From Trichomonas vaginalis G3 (Eukaryota; Parabasalia; Trichomonadida; Trichomonadidae), in NCBI RefSeq assembly GCF_026262505.1, contig NC_067204.1:25885300-25949299 (forward strand): a stretch of 64,000 bases of DNA. Direction: 5' to 3'. The notes below the pieces were generated by a model, which made no database searches, was not told where the DNA came from, and saw nothing but the letters and a program-made list of their open reading frames with translations. Both the position numbers and the translations under genes were made by a program. Numbering within the stretch: position 1 is the stretch's first letter; each line of letters opens with the position of its first letter. This document shows positions 60,762-64,000 of the stretch, piece after piece.

Positions 60762-61682
60762 ATATGATATCAGCTTTTATTATTATTAAAATCTCTTGAT
60801 GTTGACTAAACTTATTTCTTCATTAATATTTATTCTTGTTTCGAAAAGATGTTTGTGATGAAGTTACAAAGCTTATTTCTTCATATATATATAACCCATG
60901 AATGGAAAAAAAATTGAATTTAAATAATATATAAAGGCAATGTTTAAATGCAAAATATCAAAAATGTACTAAAAATATTGTCGTTTCCATTATTTTATTT
61001 CTTATTTTGATAAGAAAATTCGCTCGAAAAATAAATTTTGATAATATTAATTTCAAAAAAAAATTGACAAATTATTTTTTCATGATGAAAAATGTTAGGA
61101 TTCGAATCATTTTCTTAAATTTGCATTTTTTTAAAGAATTTTTTCAGAGCTTAATATTGTACGGGTTACTTGATCAGGGGTGGTACTTGTCGTTCCTGAA
61201 CCTAATTCCACTTTATAAATGTATTTTCAAATTAATCAATGAACAAAGGCTTCACAATCAAGAATTTCAGCACAATTTCAAAAATCTTTTCTAAAACTAG
61301 TCCAAAACATTTACATTTAAAGTTTTTTATTCGTAATCAACAAAGAACGATCTGAAATCACAATAATCTTTTAATACAAATCTATTATATCTATAAACAG
61401 CACTCATAGTGTTACTATTTATCCCAATTATTTGAAAATTTATCGAATGATTGTTTTGAGTTTGTATTCTTTTCTTTTACGTTACATGATTCCACACAAA
61501 TTTGTGTTTCCTGATTGTATGAGTTCATAATTTGCATTTTTCATTGAAATTGAAAAAAAATATTTAAAAAATATGAAAATTTTCGATAAATGATTATACT
61601 ATTTATTATATTAATATAAAAATAAACCCAATTGATATAGAAAACAACACTCTATTATAGAATATTTCGAACAATAATATCA
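60762..61682. other. AT-rich intergenic region, no supported gene
   Basis: The ABC stop is TTTAAAT, so a TAAA polyadenylation-type signal overlaps it as in many Trichomonas genes. The rest is AT-rich. A 95-codon frame at 61,007-61,294 is rejected (see below). Nothing else is seen. Confidence 0.5.
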
Positions 61683-62936
61683 TTATTGAAGTCCATATTC
61701 AAATGGAGGATATCCAGTATTCATACTACTCCTAAAGGATATCGTGTACTGAGTAGGCGTGTCAACAGTCACTTCCGGTTCGAGTCTCCTTCCGAACTCT
61801 ACTCTTGGAGCTGTTTCTTCGCCACAAATAGCCGAACAAAGTGAAGCACTTAATGGTGTTGGATGCAGACCGGCCGACTTGATGTCAGGGGATGCAAAAA
61901 CAGTTTTGGCGGGTGTTACGCATCCAAGTAACTTATTGATGTGGTGAATGCACATGTGAATTTGAGATAATGACCGACCCATGATAAATGAGAGCACTTT
62001 TTGAGTAGAAGAAGACAATCCACCTGGTGGAGGTGGTTTAACTTGAACTATCTTTCCTTTCTGCGGCTCAGCATTCAAGTAAATCGGCATATCTGCGATA
62101 ATTGTATTTACAAGATTTAATTGAGAGAAAAACTCTTGTAATTTTCGCTTGATTTCCATTACATCCTTAGTATTGACTGCGCATGTGGCTGTAGTTGATG
62201 AAGCAATGGCGTCTGCTGTTGAATTTTGTAAATTGAGGATTGTTTCCTCGATATTGTCTAAAGAATCAGGAGCAATCCTCAGAATGACTTGTTCTAATTC
62301 ATGATTTGTCAATAACTCGAGCTGTTCGAGTGTAAAATTATTACATTTTGCCGCCCAATTAAGATTTATAATTTGGGCCACATTTTGTAATGGACATTGT
62401 ATGTAATCAGGAATTATAGTATATCCAGACTGATCTACAAACAAAATGTAATCACTTTGATCTTCTTCCATTCTGGCCTTTGCTTGTTCAGCATTAAGGA
62501 ACATATCAGTTGACGATAATGTATCTATGCAGCTGCTGCTAAGAGTATCGCGAATTCTTGAAAATTGCGATTTAAATGTTGTGTTTGCCAAAATAATCTC
62601 AACAACTGGATTTCGAAATGGCTTTACACGTGATTGATCTTCAGCATGGAGTGGTGATTGAGCATTATAATGTGGAGAAGAAACAACTGGTCTAGGAAAT
62701 TGAGTAAAATCAATGGGTGGACCAGTATATTCAGGACGACGCGGATCTTCATCTACTGAATCTCCATGAAGAAAACGACATGACCATCCCCAATCGCACT
62801 TACCGAGTTTCCAAAACTTGCATGGAGTTAAATTAAGCTTCGGAAAGTCACCTTGGCCACGAATATGTGGACTATTACCTTGATTACGTGGATCTGGAGT
62901 TCTGGCTTGCCTGAAATACTTATTTTGTCGCTTCAT
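61683..62936 (-). CDS. CCCH zinc-finger protein, 417 aa
   Basis: A host gene. The start ATG at 62,936 (MKRQNKYFRQARTPDPRNQG) is chosen over an upstream TTG. It is preceded by TCACAAA, an initiator-like TCA-Y-W motif. One CCCH finger, CKFWKLGKCDWGWSCRFLH (C-x7-C-x5-C-x3-H), lies at about residues 39-57 after a basic, Gly/Arg/Pro-rich start. A helical middle and a Pro/Ser-rich C-terminal third follow. A single N-terminal CCCH finger suggests RNA binding, as in mRNA decay or processing factors. No other known domain is recognised. It reads whole. Confidence 0.8.
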   Translation of the reverse strand: MKRQNKYFRQARTPDPRNQGNSPHIRGQGDFPKLNLTPCKFWKLGKCDWGWSCRFLHGDSVDEDPRRPEYTGPPIDFTQFPRPVVSSPHYNAQSPLHAEDQSRVKPFRNPVVEIILANTTFKSQFSRIRDTLSSSCIDTLSSTDMFLNAEQAKARMEEDQSDYILFVDQSGYTIIPDYIQCPLQNVAQIINLNWAAKCNNFTLEQLELLTNHELEQVILRIAPDSLDNIEETILNLQNSTADAIASSTTATCAVNTKDVMEIKRKLQEFFSQLNLVNTIIADMPIYLNAEPQKGKIVQVKPPPPGGLSSSTQKVLSFIMGRSLSQIHMCIHHINKLLGCVTPAKTVFASPDIKSAGLHPTPLSASLCSAICGEETAPRVEFGRRLEPEVTVDTPTQYTISFRSSMNTGYPPFEYGLQ

Positions 62937-64000
62937 TTTTTTGAAAAATTTTATTTGTGAGAGCGTAAACAATTGAAATAATTAAATCAATAACGGGTTG
63001 AACTCATAAAATTATCAATGATAATAATATTCTTATTTTTTTGGAATTGAAAAGAAAATGGTCGGATCCTTGTCAAAATTCATTTCAGAGACACCAATTT
63101 TAAATTCAAAAATAATTGAACAACATCTTTAAATCTGCCATATCCACATGAATACATAGCTATTATCAGGGTGTATGGATAGCACTCTCGTTTCAAATGA
63201 ATTTACCCTATGTGTGTTGATTAATTAAATTAAAGTTTAAAAGGGAAATCTTGAATATGGATTAGCCATAAAAGCAAAAATAATGGATATGGTAGTAAGT
63301 GTGATTAACTTATCCTTTCTATATTGTTCCAATCAGGAACACTACGTCTTGCTTTGTTTTAATCATAAATCATTATATAGAATAACCTATAGATACGAAT
63401 ATTGGATATTGATAAAAAATTATCCATGATGATCAACAATTCAATTTCAAAACTTCAGATCTGAGCTTTAATCACATACCTGTAATTTCCAAAATTTAAA
63501 TATAGGATCAGTTTCTTCTTATTATAACGAATTGCCAGTCATCAATAATTTTCAAAATCTTCACAATGTGATGACATTGAGGGCATTAAGCTCTTTGTGG
63601 GAATATTATATCATAAACCCAGAACCCGACAACTTTTATATTTAAAGTAAACTCTGTAAAAAACAATCAAGAAAATTATTTTTCCAAAAGAAATTAATTA
63701 TTCCGATAAACACACAGTTATATTGAATAAAAAGTAGGTTTTGCATTGTGTTTTTAGAAAAATGAAATTTCTTTGTTTGCAAAAGGCCATTAGGGGAAAA
63801 TAAATCATTTGAGATATTATGCAATCCAAAAGATGTTTCGGACAAATAGAATCACTCTCAATTATTTGAAAAACCCCTTCAAATATATTGTGAGCCTCAT
63901 AAAATCCCCTATATGCATTTTTCGTAGAGTTCGATATCCTCAAAATGTTTGTAATTAACAACGACTCAATTTTTGAATATATTCTCAATTTTTTTATTTA
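62937..64000. other. AT-rich region without a supported gene
   Basis: About 1.06 kb up to the window end. Short frames (for example 63,698-63,988 on the reverse strand) lack leaders, motifs or coding-like composition. Part of it is the upstream region of the CCCH gene. Confidence 0.5.

Noticed and set aside
61007-61294. 95-aa hydrophobic frame downstream of the ABC gene
   Set aside because: Starts with TTG, has no initiator, and Phe/Lys/Ile/Asn composition matches AT-rich noncoding DNA. The segment LYGLLDQGWYLSFLNLIPLY looks membrane-like but is unsupported.
63642-63988. Reverse-strand frames near the window end
   Set aside because: No motif, no leader, composition as in noncoding DNA.

Overview
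The window looks like parabasalid (trichomonad) nuclear DNA, most probably Trichomonas vaginalis or a close relative. It is strongly AT-rich, the host-type genes show no introns, short initiator-like TCA-Y-W motifs sit just upstream of several start codons, and nearly 90% of it is large Maverick/Polinton elements, a family known to be massively amplified in T. vaginalis. No rRNA, tRNA or CRISPR array was seen. The species call is inference; Tritrichomonas or another trichomonad is possible.

Layout. (1) 1-11,347 is copy 1A of a Maverick family, cut by the window start, read mostly leftward. (2) 11,476-36,376 is copy 1B of the same family, about 24.9 kb with both terminal inverted repeats (TIRs), head-to-head with 1A across a 128-bp spacer. 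From 1 to 10,225 and from 12,890 to about 23,430 the copies are near-identical in inverted orientation; between these arms each carries its own strongly diverged terminal gene. (3) 36,377-38,716 is a foldback-repeat tangle; one uninterrupted part contains the spacer sequence, so 1A and 1B both sit in copies of this repeat. (4) 38,890-57,369 is element 2, a different Maverick lineage, 18.5 kb, with 455-bp TIRs about 99% identical and a perfect 6-bp target duplication (ACCCTC), so a young insertion. (5) 57,376-64,000 is host sequence: a truncated polycystin-like ORF, a divergently transcribed ABCA-type transporter with frame damage, and a CCCH zinc-finger gene.

The Maverick gene sets form coherent virus-like kits: protein-primed DNA polymerase B, retroviral-type integrase, (primase-)helicase of superfamily 3, A32/FtsK-like packaging ATPase, double-jelly-roll major capsid protein, a penton-like protein, small amphipathic proteins, and a phage-tail-like collar/fibre protein. 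Copy 1B adds an N6-adenine DNA methyltransferase, a KilA-N protein, an HNH endonuclease-like remnant and several microproteins. All three elements are fossils in the sense that several genes are broken (roughly 10 breaks in the visible part of 1A, about 20 in 1B, about 15-20 in element 2), while a minority of genes still read as single open frames.

Most notable signals: exchange of the terminal gene between near-identical copies, an uninterrupted paralogous insertion site, a microORF and promoters duplicated inside the element 2 TIRs, repeated AACGGT and GTGAC clusters that could be replication or control sites, phage-like fibres in eukaryotic elements, and a GC-richer accessory block at 24.3-27.9 kb.
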